Assembly: GCA_025175895.1 (NCBI GenBank)
Contig: CM045988.1
Location: 93,221,137-93,285,136 of the forward strand
DNA: 64,000 nt
From: Wurfbainia villosa
Lineage: Eukaryota > Streptophyta > Magnoliopsida > Zingiberales > Zingiberaceae
Reading direction: 5' to 3'
The position numbers and the translations under genes were made by a program. This document shows positions 35,379 through 46,180 of the stretch, piece by piece (position 1 is the stretch's first letter; every line of letters starts with the position of its first letter). Under the pieces are notes generated by a model. That model did no database searches, was not told the DNA's origin, and saw only the letters and a program-made list of their open reading frames with translations.

Positions 35379-35682
35379 TCGTCCGATTTTTTAGATTCAA
35401 AAATTAAAAAATATATATAATTTTATTTCTATTATTAATCGTTTGATCTTTTAGGATTCAAGAATTGAATTATAGTACTCACTCGATCAGACGGTGAATA
35501 ATGAAGGCATTCAATAGAGTTATTGCTCCTGATCGGATAAGCACTACAGTTCAATTCTCGAACCTTAGAATATCGGACAATGGATAATCCTATCCAATTC
35601 ATTCGTGAGCATCCGTGAATACTTCTATTAATTATTCATCGTCCGATTTCTTAGAATTCAAGAATTGAACTATAGTACTATC
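35379..35682. repeat. Repeated motif around CGTCCGAT...AGAATTCAAGAATTGAA
   Basis: A motif of about 45 bp ending AAGAATTGAACTATAGTACT occurs complete near 35432 and 35636 and in part near 35379. An inverted version lies near 35548-35590. It looks like a small foldback or dispersed repeat. Element D landed in the last copy (TAGTACTATC). Confidence 0.55.
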
Positions 35683-35960
35683 TGTTGTTACCTGTTCTTG
35701 TTGATTACCCGGTTGGAGTTTCGACTCGTGTCGGAGGAAAAATCACGGTGGAAATTACCTCAAGCTTCACCAACCAAGTTCTGTTGCTTCTCTTCGCCTC
35801 TCTCTCGAAATCCACCGCCGAGCAGCCAACTTTGCCCTTGGATGCACTCCTTCCCTTGATAAGGGAAGGAAATGCACGCACGGCTTCAAGTCGTGCGTGT
35901 TTGAGGCGGTTCCACGAACTGCCTCTGTGCAGTTCGTGGGACTGCCACGAATTGCCCACA
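35683..35960 (-). repeat. 3' LTR of element D
   Basis: It begins TGTTGTTACCTG and ends GAATTGCCCACA. It matches 43268-43522 but has an extra GCACGCACGGCTTCAAGTC-like segment near 35873. Confidence 0.92.
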
Positions 35961-35972
35961 TCTCCCACTCGT
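35961..35972 (-). promoter_or_regulatory. Polypurine tract of element D
   Basis: The minus strand reads ACGAGTGGGAGA directly next to the 3' LTR. Confidence 0.75.
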
Positions 35973-37257
35973 CCAAGGTATGTCACATAGACAAAATGAT
36001 CACACAGACCATTTAAGAAAAGGTGTTTAGTCACATAGACTAAATCGAAGCATCAAATTAGAAAATGATTCGTGCGACAGCAAGCATATTGAGCGTTCAA
36101 ATGCTAAGAAAGTTGTTACACCTTACATAGCTGCTCATAGAGTGATGCATACTAAGAGAAGTTGTTACGCCTAACTTAGTCACTCTACGTATGATACATA
36201 ATCATTCTCCCGATGACACAGAGTCATCTCCAGGTGGTACAAAACCATTTATCTTATGACACACAGTCATTCCCTGTGTGACACATCCATTTTCGGATGA
36301 TACAAAATCATATTTCTGGTGGTACATAATCGTTTACCTGGAAACATCCATGTCTTGCTTTTTACCCAGATTAAATAATCTCATTTACATCAATATGAAC
36401 ATCTCTAATCTCTTATATTGACCATCATGTCAAGAGCATGTCTCATATTCCAAATATTCACAAATATTTCTGTACACAACAGAAAAGAGTCGACTAGTGA
36501 ATAATACTCATTAGATGTAAACTTATTTAATCTTCCTTTTTAGTGTGAATCTATTCATTTTAATCAATTGCTTTCTTAGTCATGTTCCATAGACCGAATC
36601 ATACATAGTCATAGGTAGACATGCTAAAGTAGCAAACTTTGATTAAAACTTCAAGTAGACACCTAAATAGTCACAAAGAGCAAATTTTGAGATCAACATA
36701 TAATCTCAAAGGGCTCACATAGTAGAGAAGCAGGCATTCATTCTCCTACTACCCTTAGTGTCGTCTTAGCACATGTGGTATGATTCACATGCTACGATGT
36801 CATCCTCTTTACCAATAAAGAGCGCATGTTTCCCTCAAATTAACATCGTACAGATTTTGATCTAGACATTCCCAATGTCTAATCCAGAATTCAATATATG
36901 AATTCTAATCTGGCTCAAAACAGGTATAGTAAATGGTGGGTTCATTTACTTCGATCATTTACCACAAAATGATCTTATCTTGATACAAATATCAAGACGA
37001 CCCTAACTTATAGGAATGTAACAAATTTTACAGCTTCCAAAGCTAACAACCACATAGGCTGACCTATAAGCATCGATCTTACCTCTATTCATACACAACA
37101 AATAGAGATGATTGTCCATGTGAGAGGACCAATCACTACCTGCCAACATGCTTATCGAGATCTTATCACTAGAATGTAACATAACATACACTGAATAGAT
37201 TATGGCCGGCATTTCAAACAATCAAATTATAATATTCAATTGTCATTGCAAAACCTG
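35973..37257 (-). other. 3' non-coding region of element D
   Basis: No gene is seen. Between about 36190 and 36345 there are five or six short degenerate repeats built on GATGACACAGAGTCATCTCC or GGTGGTACAAAACCAT, about 27-35 bp each. The rest is ordinary AT-rich sequence. Confidence 0.6.
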
Positions 37258-37928
37258 TTACATTCTACGAAGTCCCATGGACTTTACATGCTCATTAAAT
37301 GACTCTCTAGTCATTGGCTTAGTAAAAGGATCTGCAAGCATAGCTCGTGTAGGGATATACTCAAGAATCACCTTCTTTTTAGCAACAATATCCCTTATAA
37401 AGTTGTACTTTATAGCTATATGCTTGCCCTTGCTGTGATATTTGGGATCCTTGGAAAAAGCTATCGCATGACTTATTGTATCTGATAAGCGATTCTTGGA
37501 CTCCCGTCTCGAATCTTCAAATGCTTTAGGAACCTCCTCAACCAGACTGCTTCTTGCACAACTGCTGAACATACCACATATTCAGCTTCCATTGTAGATA
37601 AGGCCACACAGGCATGTTTCTTGCTGTTCCAGGAGATGGCAACACCATTCAACAAGAACGCATAGCCTGATGTTGATTTTCTATCATCCAGGTCCCCAGC
37701 CCAATCTGCATCTGAATAGCCCTTTAGGCTCATATCTGATCCTTGATAACAGAGACAATAATCTGTCGTCGCCTTTAGATATCTGAAAATCCTTTTCTTG
37801 TTTTCCGGTGTCTCGATCCACAGGTTTGGTGAACCGCAAGCACTAAGCCCACTGCATAGCTGATATCGGGACTAGTACACATCATAGTATACATTAAACT
37901 ACCTATGGCACTTGCATATGATTTTTAT
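37258..37928 (-). pseudogene. Element D pol, RNase H
   Basis: Two overlapping minus-strand frames cover the domain: GYSDADWAGDLDDRKSTSGY, SWNSKKHACVALSTMEAEYV and QEAVWLRRFLKHL, then in another frame DPKYHSKGKHIAIKYNFIRD, VILEYIPTRAMLADPFTKPM and a MGLRRM end. The catalytic Asp in DADWAGD and Glu in TMEAEY are present. One frameshift lies near 37480, and a stop and frame change precede the domain near 37930. Confidence 0.92.
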
Positions 37929-38477
37929 TCATGTCGCTATTTGAGTCTTGGGACTCATACTTTTGCTCAAAACAGTACCTCTCGCAATAGGTGTCTGTTC
38001 ACTGTTGCATTCAGACATGTTGAAATGTTGTAACATCTTAGTAATATAAGACTCTTGTGACAAACCCAAAAGTCTCTTAGATCGATCCCAGATGATCTTA
38101 ACCCCTAAGATGTATTCAGCTTCTCCCATATCTATTGTGTCAAATTGAGAAGACAATCACTTTTTGACTTCTACAATAAAATCTATGTCATTTCCTGCTA
38201 TCAGCATATCATCAACATATAATGATAAAATGACATACTTTCTTTTTTCCTTCTTTAGAAAAACGCAATGATTCTCATTGATTATTTCGAAACCATAAGA
38301 TAAAACCACTTTGTTAAATCTTATGTTCCATTGTCTTGACGCTTGCTTCAACCCATATATAGATTTCTTCAATCTACATACTTTATCCTCTTGGCATAAA
38401 GCAACGAAACCTTCTGGCTGAACCATATAGATTTCCTCATCAAGCTCACCGTTAAGGAAAGCGGTTTTGACATCCAT
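37929..38477 (-). pseudogene. Element D pol, reverse transcriptase palm and C-terminal part
   Basis: In one frame the minus strand reads [54 protein letters not shown] with YVDD intact (38208-38219), then after a TGA at 38157-38159, SSQFDTIDMGEAEYILGVKI. The TGA replaces a residue that is normally tryptophan in this family (TGG to TGA). The piece is in frame with the long upstream frame, from which only a TAA at 38484-38486 separates it. Confidence 0.93.
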
Positions 38478-38483
38478 CTGATG

Positions 38484-40037
38484 TTATTCCAAGTCATAAT
38501 GCGCCACAAAGGCCAAAATAACTCGGATTGACACAAATTTCACTACGGGAGAAAATGTCTCTTCAAAGTCAATACCCTCTCTTTGGGTAAATCCTTTTGC
38601 AACCAAACGAGCCTTGTATCGGTTAATCAATCCATTAGACTTCCTCTTTATTTTGAGAATCCACTTATTCCCAATAGCCCTTCGGCCAGGAGGAAGATCG
38701 ACTAACTCCCAAACTTGATTCCGAATCATTGACTCCATCTCTTCTTCCATTGCACTTTTCCACTTATCTCTAACCCTACATCCCAACGCATCCTCAACTG
38801 ATTGAGGTTCATCTTCGTCAACTGGGAGTGTCATCATTGCCTCATTCTCAATATCAAATCTCCTTTTAGGTATGATCTTACGAACACTTTTTCGTAAGTT
38901 AGGCTGTTGAGAAGTCACCATGTGATCAGGCACATTACTCCCACTCTGTTGACTAGGTTCAGGTTTCCCACTAGACACATGTCTTGTTGATAACAACTCA
39001 TCCTCCTCAAAAAGAGGAACTGTCTTATCAACTTCACTCTTTGTTGGAAACTCAGTTTCTAGAAAAGTGGCATCTCTAGACTCAATCTCAGAGATTGTTC
39101 CATCTTGTTGCTCACCTATAAAAACATAACCTTTTGAGGTCTCAGAATATCTTATAAAGATACATTTCTTACCTCTAGGTCCGAGTTTTCCATATTTGTG
39201 AGAACTATCATGAACGTAGGCAGCTGACCCCCAGGGTCTCAGATTGCTCAAATCTGGTTTTCTGCCCGTCCAACGTTCATATGGGGTTGATGGAACTGAC
39301 TTTGAAGGCACTTTGTTAAGTATATAGGCTGCAGCTAGTAATGCATCTTCCCAATAGGAGACCGGTAAATTAGCATGCGTCATCATAGACCTAACCATTT
39401 CAAAAAGAGTCATATTTCTTTTTTCAGCAACCCCATTTTGCTGTGGAGTTCCTGAGATCGTTAGCTGTCTAATAATCCCCTTATCATTACATGTCGTCTT
39501 GAACAAATCAGACAGATATTCACCCTCACGGTCAGTGCGTAAGGCCTTAACCTTACGTTCCGTTTGATTCTCAACTTCATTCAAATAACGAATGAAATAA
39601 TCCAACACTTCAGATTTTTGAGAAATCAAATACACATGACCATACCTAGTAAAATCATCAATAAATATAATGAAGTAGGAAGCTCCATGCCTAGCCTTCA
39701 CACTCATCGGACCACAAATATCCGAATGAATTAATTGCAATGGCAAGTCTGCTCTAATAGCCTTTCCAAATGGTTTCCTAGTTGCTTTTCCAACAAGACA
39801 ATGCTCACATATAGACAAGCTAATCTTAGCACGAGAGCCCAATAAACTCTCTCTAGCTAATCGATTCATGCGATCTTGTCCTATATGTCCCAATCTAGCA
39901 TGCCAAACCTCATCAGATATATCCACATTACTAGTAAGAGCAATGTTCGAAAAACAACTATGAATCACATAATTCACATCAGGCACCACATCTAGTACCA
40001 TAAAACCATTAGATAAATAATCATATCCGATTGACAC
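38484..40037 (-). CDS. Element D pol: pre-integrase, integrase and start of reverse transcriptase
   Basis: This 517-codon open frame is the longest retrotransposon frame in the window. Domains in order: pre-integrase zinc region ([20 protein letters not shown]; about residues 40-80), integrase core with [22 protein letters not shown] and [12 protein letters not shown] supplying the Asp-Asp-Glu triad (about 95-230), GKKCIFIRY and the charged linker, then [29 protein letters not shown] and FVAHYDLE of the reverse transcriptase. It ends at a TAA in place of a sense codon. The M at 40037 is only the first Met after a stop; the real polyprotein starts in gag. It probably makes no complete polyprotein. 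Confidence 0.9.
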   Translation of the reverse strand: MSIGYDYLSNGFMVLDVVPDVNYVIHSCFSNIALTSNVDISDEVWHARLGHIGQDRMNRLARESLLGSRAKISLSICEHCLVGKATRKPFGKAIRADLPLQLIHSDICGPMSVKARHGASYFIIFIDDFTRYGHVYLISQKSEVLDYFIRYLNEVENQTERKVKALRTDREGEYLSDLFKTTCNDKGIIRQLTISGTPQQNGVAEKRNMTLFEMVRSMMTHANLPVSYWEDALLAAAYILNKVPSKSVPSTPYERWTGRKPDLSNLRPWGSAAYVHDSSHKYGKLGPRGKKCIFIRYSETSKGYVFIGEQQDGTISEIESRDATFLETEFPTKSEVDKTVPLFEEDELLSTRHVSSGKPEPSQQSGSNVPDHMVTSQQPNLRKSVRKIIPKRRFDIENEAMMTLPVDEDEPQSVEDALGCRVRDKWKSAMEEEMESMIRNQVWELVDLPPGRRAIGNKWILKIKRKSNGLINRYKARLVAKGFTQREGIDFEETFSPVVKFVSIRVILAFVAHYDLE

Positions 40038-40605
40038 AGAGTCAATCTAAAGTTCTACACAATGACTGAAAAAATTTACAGAGTACCCCAAATCAAGAAG
40101 ACAAGTAACAGATACAAGATTCCTTCGAATCTCTGGAGCATACAAGACATCATGTAGAAACAAAGTACTTCCACCACGAAGGTTAAGTTTGCAAGTGTCG
40201 ACTCCCTTGACTTCGACTTTTGCATTGTTTCCTACATAGATCCATTTGTTGCCCGTGGTGCAGGTACTCCAGCATCACATATGTAACCCGTTCTCGAGCT
40301 ACATGGTTGGTTTCTCCCGAATCTATAATCCACAAAGGATAAGAATCAGCCATCAACACAGTACTAGCAACAAAATGCTCAGAAGACAGACTAGAAGTTA
40401 CCTTCTTAGGCTCAGTACACTCCCGAGCAAAGTGACCCTTCTTGGCACAATTAAAGCAAGATAACTTACTTTTAGATTTCTTCCCTGTCTTCTTCTTCTT
40501 GATTTGATCCTTCTCAGCAGCAATAGCAACCTTCTTATTCTTTCCCTTTCCCTTCTTGTACCATTTTTTCTTGGATCCAGATGATCCAGCAGAGTCGGCA
40601 GCCAA
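40038..40605 (-). pseudogene. Element D gag C-terminus and protease
   Basis: The frame reads KWYKKGKGKNKKVAIAAEKD, then a complete CCHC knuckle CFNCAKKGHFARECTEP, and a protease centre LWIIDSGETNHVARERV. The usual DSGA is DSGE. After LEYLHHGQQM the frame shifts and the C-terminal protease part up to 40038 is read in another frame. It links gag to the long pol frame. Confidence 0.88.
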
Positions 40606-41224
40606 ATAGGCTTGGCCAGAAATCCTCGCGGATTCTACTCTCTCACCTCACGGCTGACATGGCGTGAGACATCAGCGAAAGTCTTAATACTCTCATTGTG
40701 AGTTAAGGTCTGCTTCATGGTCTCCCAAGAATCGGAAGAGAACGAATAACCGTCTCAACACATTGTTCATTACAACTCATGACCGGCGTTTTGACTCGAA
40801 TCATATTTGACATCTCCCTGAGATGTTGAACCATCGTTGCATTCGGGCGCTTCTTGTAGTCAGTTAACTCGAACCGATCAGCCCGGCTACTCAAACTTAT
40901 TCCACTGTATCTCTCTCTAAGGGCTACCCAGACTGCATGAGCTGAAGGATATGGCTCATACTCTAACACTAGGTCATCCACCATTGAACTTATCAATATG
41001 CCCTTAGCAGTGGAATCCTTCCTTTTCCATACCTTATAGGCATCAAGGTCACGTCTGTACTGTGCTGCGTTACTCTCAACAGGTTCCAACATAACCTGAT
41101 TAACAGCCTCTAGGACTTCCTGTTCCTCAAGAACATACTGAATCTTGAGGTGTCATATCTTATAGTTATCCCCATTCAGTTTTTCACCTTTGTTCAGTTC
41201 AGCTATGATGTTTTTAGTTGTCAT
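40606..41224 (-). pseudogene. Element D gag N-terminal and central part
   Basis: The ATG at 41222-41224 begins MTTKNIIAELNKGEKLNGDN, typical of copia gag. Codon 24 is TGA (41153-41155) where the family has tryptophan. The frame then runs through NAAQYRRDLDAYKVWKRKDS, KGILISSMVDDLVLEYEPY, HAVWVALRERYSGISL and LREMSNMIRVKTPV, the central gag domain. It shifts frame near 40715, before the basic region that leads to the zinc knuckle. I chose this start because it lies just ahead of the conserved LNGDNY segment. Confidence 0.88.
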
Positions 41225-41657
41225 AACCTAACATAAATAAACACATTATTTAGTTACTCAGTGTATGCTTTTATGTATGTAATCTCAAAAATAAACTCAA
41301 GATAAATCTGATCTGGTTTACAAAATCAAGTGACAACTGCGTTATCACTCATCATTTGTATGTGTCAATCAGACTTATATTGATATATTTTATTACATAC
41401 ATCCCACTTAATGATATTAATCATTATTACAGCATGATATTACACATTAAATGAACATATCATTATATACTCATTTGAACTAATCAAGGGCATATTCAAT
41501 AATCATGCATCATGTAGAGTCAACAGCATTAAATGAACTAATCATTTTAAATGAACACATCATTAAAATAAACATGTTATATTGTGTCAACAAATAACAA
41601 ACTCTACTAAGAATGTAACAGATTATATTCTTCCTACTCATAAACTAAAAACAACTC
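41225..41657 (-). other. Leader of element D, part next to gag
   Basis: AT-rich DNA of 433 bp separates the additional leader frame from the gag start. No gene or repeat is evident. Confidence 0.55.
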
Positions 41658-42169
41658 CTAATAGACTAGATAAGCGATTACTGCTCCCACTAGGACAAGC
41701 CCTAGCGCGGCAGTAATCATGACATGTCCCCTCCGTCTGGACTCAACTACAGTACTTTCTGCTGGGACACTCACAGGCAATACATGATGCCCTGATACAG
41801 AGTCCTTTAAAGACCTCACTAATCGAGAACAAAATCCTCCACAGGGTCTTCTTCAGGATCTTCTTCACAGTCAGCGTAATTAATCAGCTCTGTGCACAAC
41901 TGGGTATATGAGACGCGTCCTTCATGTAACCCCCAAAATTGTCGTGCCACGTCAGCAAGATTATCGAGCAATGAACGAATCAACGCTCAAATCCTGTAGT
42001 TGTCTAATACTGGAAACTCCTGCATTTCGAGCTTCCAGAATAGTCTGTCCAGCTTCCCAATGTGTCCAAGGACTCCATGATAAGGGTCATAGTCCAAATC
42101 TTCGATAGCCTCTCTATACCGATTGCGCAACACATCGCGTCGGGTCATAGTGATATACATCCGCGCCAT
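41658..42169 (-). pseudogene. Additional leader frame of element D with a C-terminal membrane-anchor-like segment
   Basis: I do not recognise this protein. The minus strand starts MARMYITMTRRDVLRNRYRE right after TTTTACAG, a good splice acceptor. It continues through GHIGKLDRLFWKLEMQEF, one TGA (41987-41989, probably from CGA), LLDNLADVARQFWGLHEG and an acidic EEDPEEDP stretch. That frame stops at 41819. The overlapping frame stays open from the acidic stretch to 41658 and ends in a basic ESRRRG followed by about 19 hydrophobic residues (ITAALGLVLVG...YLVY), like a tail anchor. Total is about 170 codons with one stop and one frameshift. It lies on the element's coding strand but upstream of gag, unlike the env-like frames of Sireviruses, which follow pol. 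It may be a captured host gene or an element gene. Confidence 0.55.
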
Positions 42170-42630
42170 CTGTAAAATTGAAATAAATCATGTCAGTACA
42201 TAACCGACAAAACCAGTACAAATACCGGTATATTTCAATTAATCAAGGCACAGAACAAATACACATTTATCAAGAAGAACTAAACTTCTTGAATTTTAGG
42301 CTACATTTAATTGACCCAGTGATCAATCAATTTTGACCCATAGACAGTCATAAACTAGTTCTATCTTTAAGTTATCCACGTCAGATTCTAATTGTTCCAA
42401 AACAACCCATCTAACCATTGTTATGAATTTAGTCGATCAAAATCAACTTTACAAAACACTAGTGTGGACTTAATTAGACACTTAGCTTTTGTTGGAATCA
42501 AATTAATTGAACCCATGTCCAATTAAAAACTTGATCCAAAGCCCATTTAATTCGGCCCAATTAAGCCAAATTAAATTTTTTTAAACAAATAAAAAAAATA
42601 TATTAACATAAGCCCCTTTCGGGGTCGGTG
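42170..42630 (-). other. Leader of element D, AT-rich part
   Basis: No gene is seen. On the minus strand it would be the intron-like stretch upstream of the acceptor at 42170. A CCCCTTTCGGGG inverted word lies near 42612. Confidence 0.45.
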
Positions 42631-42639
42631 CGCGGTCTT

Positions 42640-43225
42640 TCTGTCGAAATCAGAATGATTTCACAAAAAAACTTTCGGCCCCTTTTATATATATTTTTTT
42701 ATTTATTCCTTTTTTTTTCATTAAGGCTTTCTGTGCGCCCTAATCCCGAGCGTCGTCTGCGCCCTCTTCCGCTGCGCCGCGATCGCGATCGCCGATCGCT
42801 GCGCCGGTTGCCGCCGCCTCCGGCGTCGAGGACGGGACCAGCGTCTCCTCGAGGGTGCCTAACGATCTCGTCGGCGTTCGCGTCGCCTCCGAGATCGCCC
42901 AACGACGACCCCTGGGCACCGGCGATCGCTTCGCCTCCGAGATCGCCCAACGACGACCTGTGGGCGTCGGCGATCGCGTCGCATCCGACGACACCCACCG
43001 AACGCCTCCGAGCGTCGCCGGCCACGCCACGCGCCCGACGCCACAGATTCGATCGGCGTCGGCATCCACGCCGCCTCCGGCGACTGGCCGTCGGCGGCAG
43101 CCGCCTCGACGGCGCCACCGTCCGTGATGGTCGCTTCCGGCGGCCGGATCGGCGACGGTGATCGCGCCGAAGGAGGTAACGAGCAGAGAACTACATTCGG
43201 TTGTCTTCTCCGGCGAGGAAATCAA
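42640..43225. other. GC-rich block in the leader of element D
   Basis: This block is GC-rich compared with the rest of the element and contains a near-exact direct repeat (GCCTCCGAGATCGCCCAACG, near 42888 and 42938). Long frames exist on both strands (Pro/Arg-rich plus, Gly/Arg-rich minus) as a result of composition. No domain is recognised. It may be captured host 5'-exon or CpG-island DNA. Confidence 0.55.
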
Positions 43226-43254
43226 ACAGGTATGATAATTTCAGAATTAAACAT

Positions 43255-43266
43255 GCTCTGATACCA
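43255..43266 (-). promoter_or_regulatory. Primer binding site of element D
   Basis: The minus strand reads TGGTATCAGAGC, an exact match to the initiator tRNA-Met-type site, one base inside the 5' LTR. Confidence 0.93.
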
Positions 43267-43267
43267 A

Positions 43268-43522
43268 TGTTGTTACCTGTTCTTGTTGATTACCCGGTTG
43301 GAGTTTCGACTCGTGTCGGAGGAAAAATCACGGTGGAAATTACCTCAAGCTTCACCAACCAAGTTATGATGCTTCTCTTCGCCTCTCTCGAAATTCACCG
43401 TCGAGCAACCAATCTTATCCTTGGATGCACTCCTTCCCTTGATAAAAAAAAGAAATGCGTGTTTGAGGCGGTTCCACAAACTGCCTCTGTGCAGTTCGTG
43501 GGACTGCCACGAACTGCCCACA
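43268..43522 (-). repeat. 5' LTR of element D
   Basis: It begins TGTTGTTACCTG and ends GAACTGCCCACA, followed by the CTATC duplication. It is 23 bp shorter than the 3' LTR. Confidence 0.92.
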
Positions 43523-43559
43523 CTATCCATGTGGCATTGTTCACTCTTGTTAATTTTTT

Positions 43560-43763
43560 TTTCTCCTTTGCGTTCCGCTCATTAATTTCTTCCTCGCCAT
43601 CGCCTCTCCGCGCTCTGCACCTCGCCGTAGCACATCTCCTCGAGCATCGCCTTACCTTGTGCAGACTCTCGCCCTTGAGCATCGTCTCCCCGTGCTCGGC
43701 CCCTCACCCTCGAGCATCACCTCCGCTCGCTCCACGTACTCCCTGCCCTAACATCGCCTCTCC
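43560..43763 (+). repeat. CpG-rich block with CTCGAGCATCGCC-type repeats
   Basis: Three or four imperfect copies of a CTCGCCCTTGAGCATCGCCTC-like unit, about 50-60 bp apart, lie just before a possible coding start. The composition resembles the CpG-rich beginning of a plant gene. Confidence 0.45.
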
Positions 43764-44841
43764 ATGCTCCGCCCCTCGCCCTTGAGCATTGCCGCGGCCA
43801 CGAGCAGCCCCTCGCCGTGCCCATCTAGTCGCAAGCCGCCATATATCCCAAGTATGAGCTCTTTTTTTTCTCTCTCCCTCTCATTTTTATGCGGTCGATC
43901 GCAGTGCTTTAATTTGTTTCCGGTTCATTTTCATTTCTCGCTTTGAGTGTGCTGATTTTTTTTTGTCACTGAATTTCATTTGTTCAGAACGAGTGAAATT
44001 GGTGCCAAAGAACGGCGTTATGTGGATACAGTTGAAAAGAGCATATGGAGTTGCAAGTGAAAGCTATTATTATGCGCAACTTGTGAGTTATAATTGAGAT
44101 GGATTAATGCTCTAATTATAGATTGGCAGGCAACGGAAATTGTTATTTGTTAATTTATTGTGTTGGCGGTTAAATGATTAGATTTTTTTTAGTGGATAAA
44201 TATTGACGATGATAAAAATGTTTGTTGCATATAACACAATAAATATGATTATATAAGTAAATCATAATTCTGAATCATAAGTAATTAGATTTTTTTTCCA
44301 TTGTAGCCTATGAATTGAAATACTAAGTAAATCATAATTCTGAATCACATTTTTATTTCCATTTTTGTTGCCAAGTAGTTCCAAAAGAGCTTGAGTTTGC
44401 TATGTTACTATTGAAGTATTCCTAACTATATATACAATAGTTTGAAATAAATCTTGCATGCTGTGTTCATGGTATCTTGTGCCATTCTTTAAAAGATTTA
44501 CTTTTATTCCATACTTGGCTTTATTTTGCCGTTGACTCTGAAAGATGGGTTAGATAACTTTCACCTGCACTTTCATACGTCTACCTAAATTATATTGTTT
44601 AAAATTTCAACGATTTATTCTTCCAACCAAAACTTTTTTTTTAATGCATCAGATAATTTTATTTTTGTTTGAACTGATTTATAATGATATTATTGATTTT
44701 ATATTCATTAGACACATTCTGATAAATCTAATGATAAATAGATATGTGACAATTAGGTTATTGATTTTGCACCGCCGTTATTCCTTGCTGCAGACGTTGT
44801 ACTACTATCCCACGAGCAATCCCTCCTCTAGTCGTCGCTAG
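43764..44841 (+). CDS. Possible small three-exon gene, product unknown
   Basis: Exon 1 (43764-43851) reads MLRPSPLSIAAATSS and ends before GTATGA. Exon 2 (43988-44082) follows TTGTTCAG and reads RVKLVPKNGVMWIQLKRAY, then GVASESYYYAQL before GTGAGT. Exon 3 (44794-44841) follows TGCTGCAG and ends SSSRR-stop. Phases agree (1, then 0), giving 76 residues. Exon 2 is the most convincing. A GTAAGT donor follows the stop by four bases, so the true exon 3 may use another frame, which is open to that donor. I recognise no family. It could also be an old gene fragment. Confidence 0.3.
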
Positions 44842-44845
44842 AAAG

Positions 44846-45890
44846 GTAAGTCATTTCATTTTATATTTTAAATTTTATTTATATTATAAGAGAAAATATA
44901 TATTGTCTTTGTTGGACGTGAACGAAATTTTTATGATACTTGGATAGAAATATCTATTAATATTAATGATTTTAAGAGTGTCATAAATCAGTCTTTCAAA
45001 AGTAAAGAAGAGGTTGAAAGAACTTTTCAAGTATATCTAGACAAAAAAGTAATTGTTTCTACTTCTTTTACATCGAGTGGAAATAGAAATTAAGTGCACC
45101 TTCAAATTCGTTATCAAATTCAAATTTAAAGAGAAAATTTTCACCATTTGAAATATTAATTAAGTTGAAAGATGTATGGAAAAAAATAAAATAATATTTG
45201 AATTCTTTGAATTTTAAGGGTGATAATTAGGCACGTTGTTGTAAGAGTTTTATCTGAGCTATAAGTGTTTTATTTGAATTGTTGCAAGTGGTACGTTATG
45301 AACTTAGAATCTATAATTAATTGGTCAATTTGTGGCGTGCATTGTGAACTTAAATATATAATTTATTACTTTATTATGAAATTGAATCTATAATAAATTG
45401 CTTTCCAATAATATGAGTTTGCGTGCTCTCTGCAGTATAATTTGCTACTTAAAAAAAGATATACAAATATCACATAGTATCACAATATTTACAAAAGACA
45501 AATATTCATAATTATGCAGTGTTGAACAGATGTGACAGTATTGATTATGTAATGGAATAAGCCCACCAAGCCCATACAATGGCACTTCCTGGGAGGACTT
45601 TTAATCACACACTGCATTTTAAATAAGTTGTTTTCATGAAAAAAATCTTCAATCCTGTAATTTCTATTACTAGAATTTAACAAATTATCTGAGTAGCACA
45701 CAAACCAAGATCCTAGCTTACATAATTTATTTCACATGTTTGTGTCATTTCACCTAGTGTTTATGCCATTCGTCTAAACATTACATGCAAATTGGCCACC
45801 ACTTAACAGCTTAGAACATTTGGCCTAGCTAACTGTCTGAATAAATATTGTTATCATACACAATTTTCTTGGTATTCACTCAACTCAAGA
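44846..45890. other. AT-rich intergenic or intronic DNA
   Basis: No convincing exon, RNA gene or repeat was found. If the preceding gene model is real, this could be its intron or 3' flank, because a GTAAGT donor opens it. Confidence 0.4.
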
Positions 45891-45899
45891 CAATTAAGT

Positions 45900-46180
45900 G
45901 AGTTTGATTCGTAGAAAATTTTTTATTTTATTTTTATTTTATTTTTTTAAAAAATAGAAAATGAATTTTTTTATATTTTTTATATTTTAAAAAATATTTT
46001 TTTATTTTTTGGAAAACGAAAATGGAAATAGAAAATGATTTTTTTTTATGTTTTTTAATTTTCTAAAAAATACTTCTTTATTTTCTAGAAAATAAAAATT
46101 AGAAAATGTCAACCAAATATATTTTCTTATTTTCTCAAAAAAAAAATTAAAAAAAAATAAAATTTTTTCTATAAATTAGA
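45900..46180. repeat. AT-rich foldback-like repeat (TAGAAAATG motifs)
   Basis: Repeated TTTTCTAGAAAATAAAAA, TAGAAAATG and long A and T runs occur in both orientations, so the stretch can fold extensively. Such composition is usual for decayed AT-rich MITEs. Exact ends and target duplication could not be placed. Confidence 0.45.

Larger units (their letters stand above)
35683..43522 (-). mobile_element. Element D: Ty1/copia retrotransposon with short LTRs
   Basis: A perfect 5-bp duplication CTATC (35678-35682 and 43523-43527) flanks LTRs of 278 and 255 bp. The 7.8-kb minus-strand element has a canonical primer site and purine tract, and gag-protease-integrase-reverse transcriptase-RNase H in order. 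Long frames remain, broken by a few single stops and one frameshift. The leader before gag is about 2 kb and includes an additional frame with a membrane-anchor-like tail. The 3' non-coding part is about 1.3 kb. Confidence 0.95.

Noticed and set aside
42628..43161. 177-codon plus-strand frame in the leader of element D
   Set aside because: Low-complexity Pro/Arg/Ser-rich translation caused by GC content, opposite to the element's coding strand; no domain seen.
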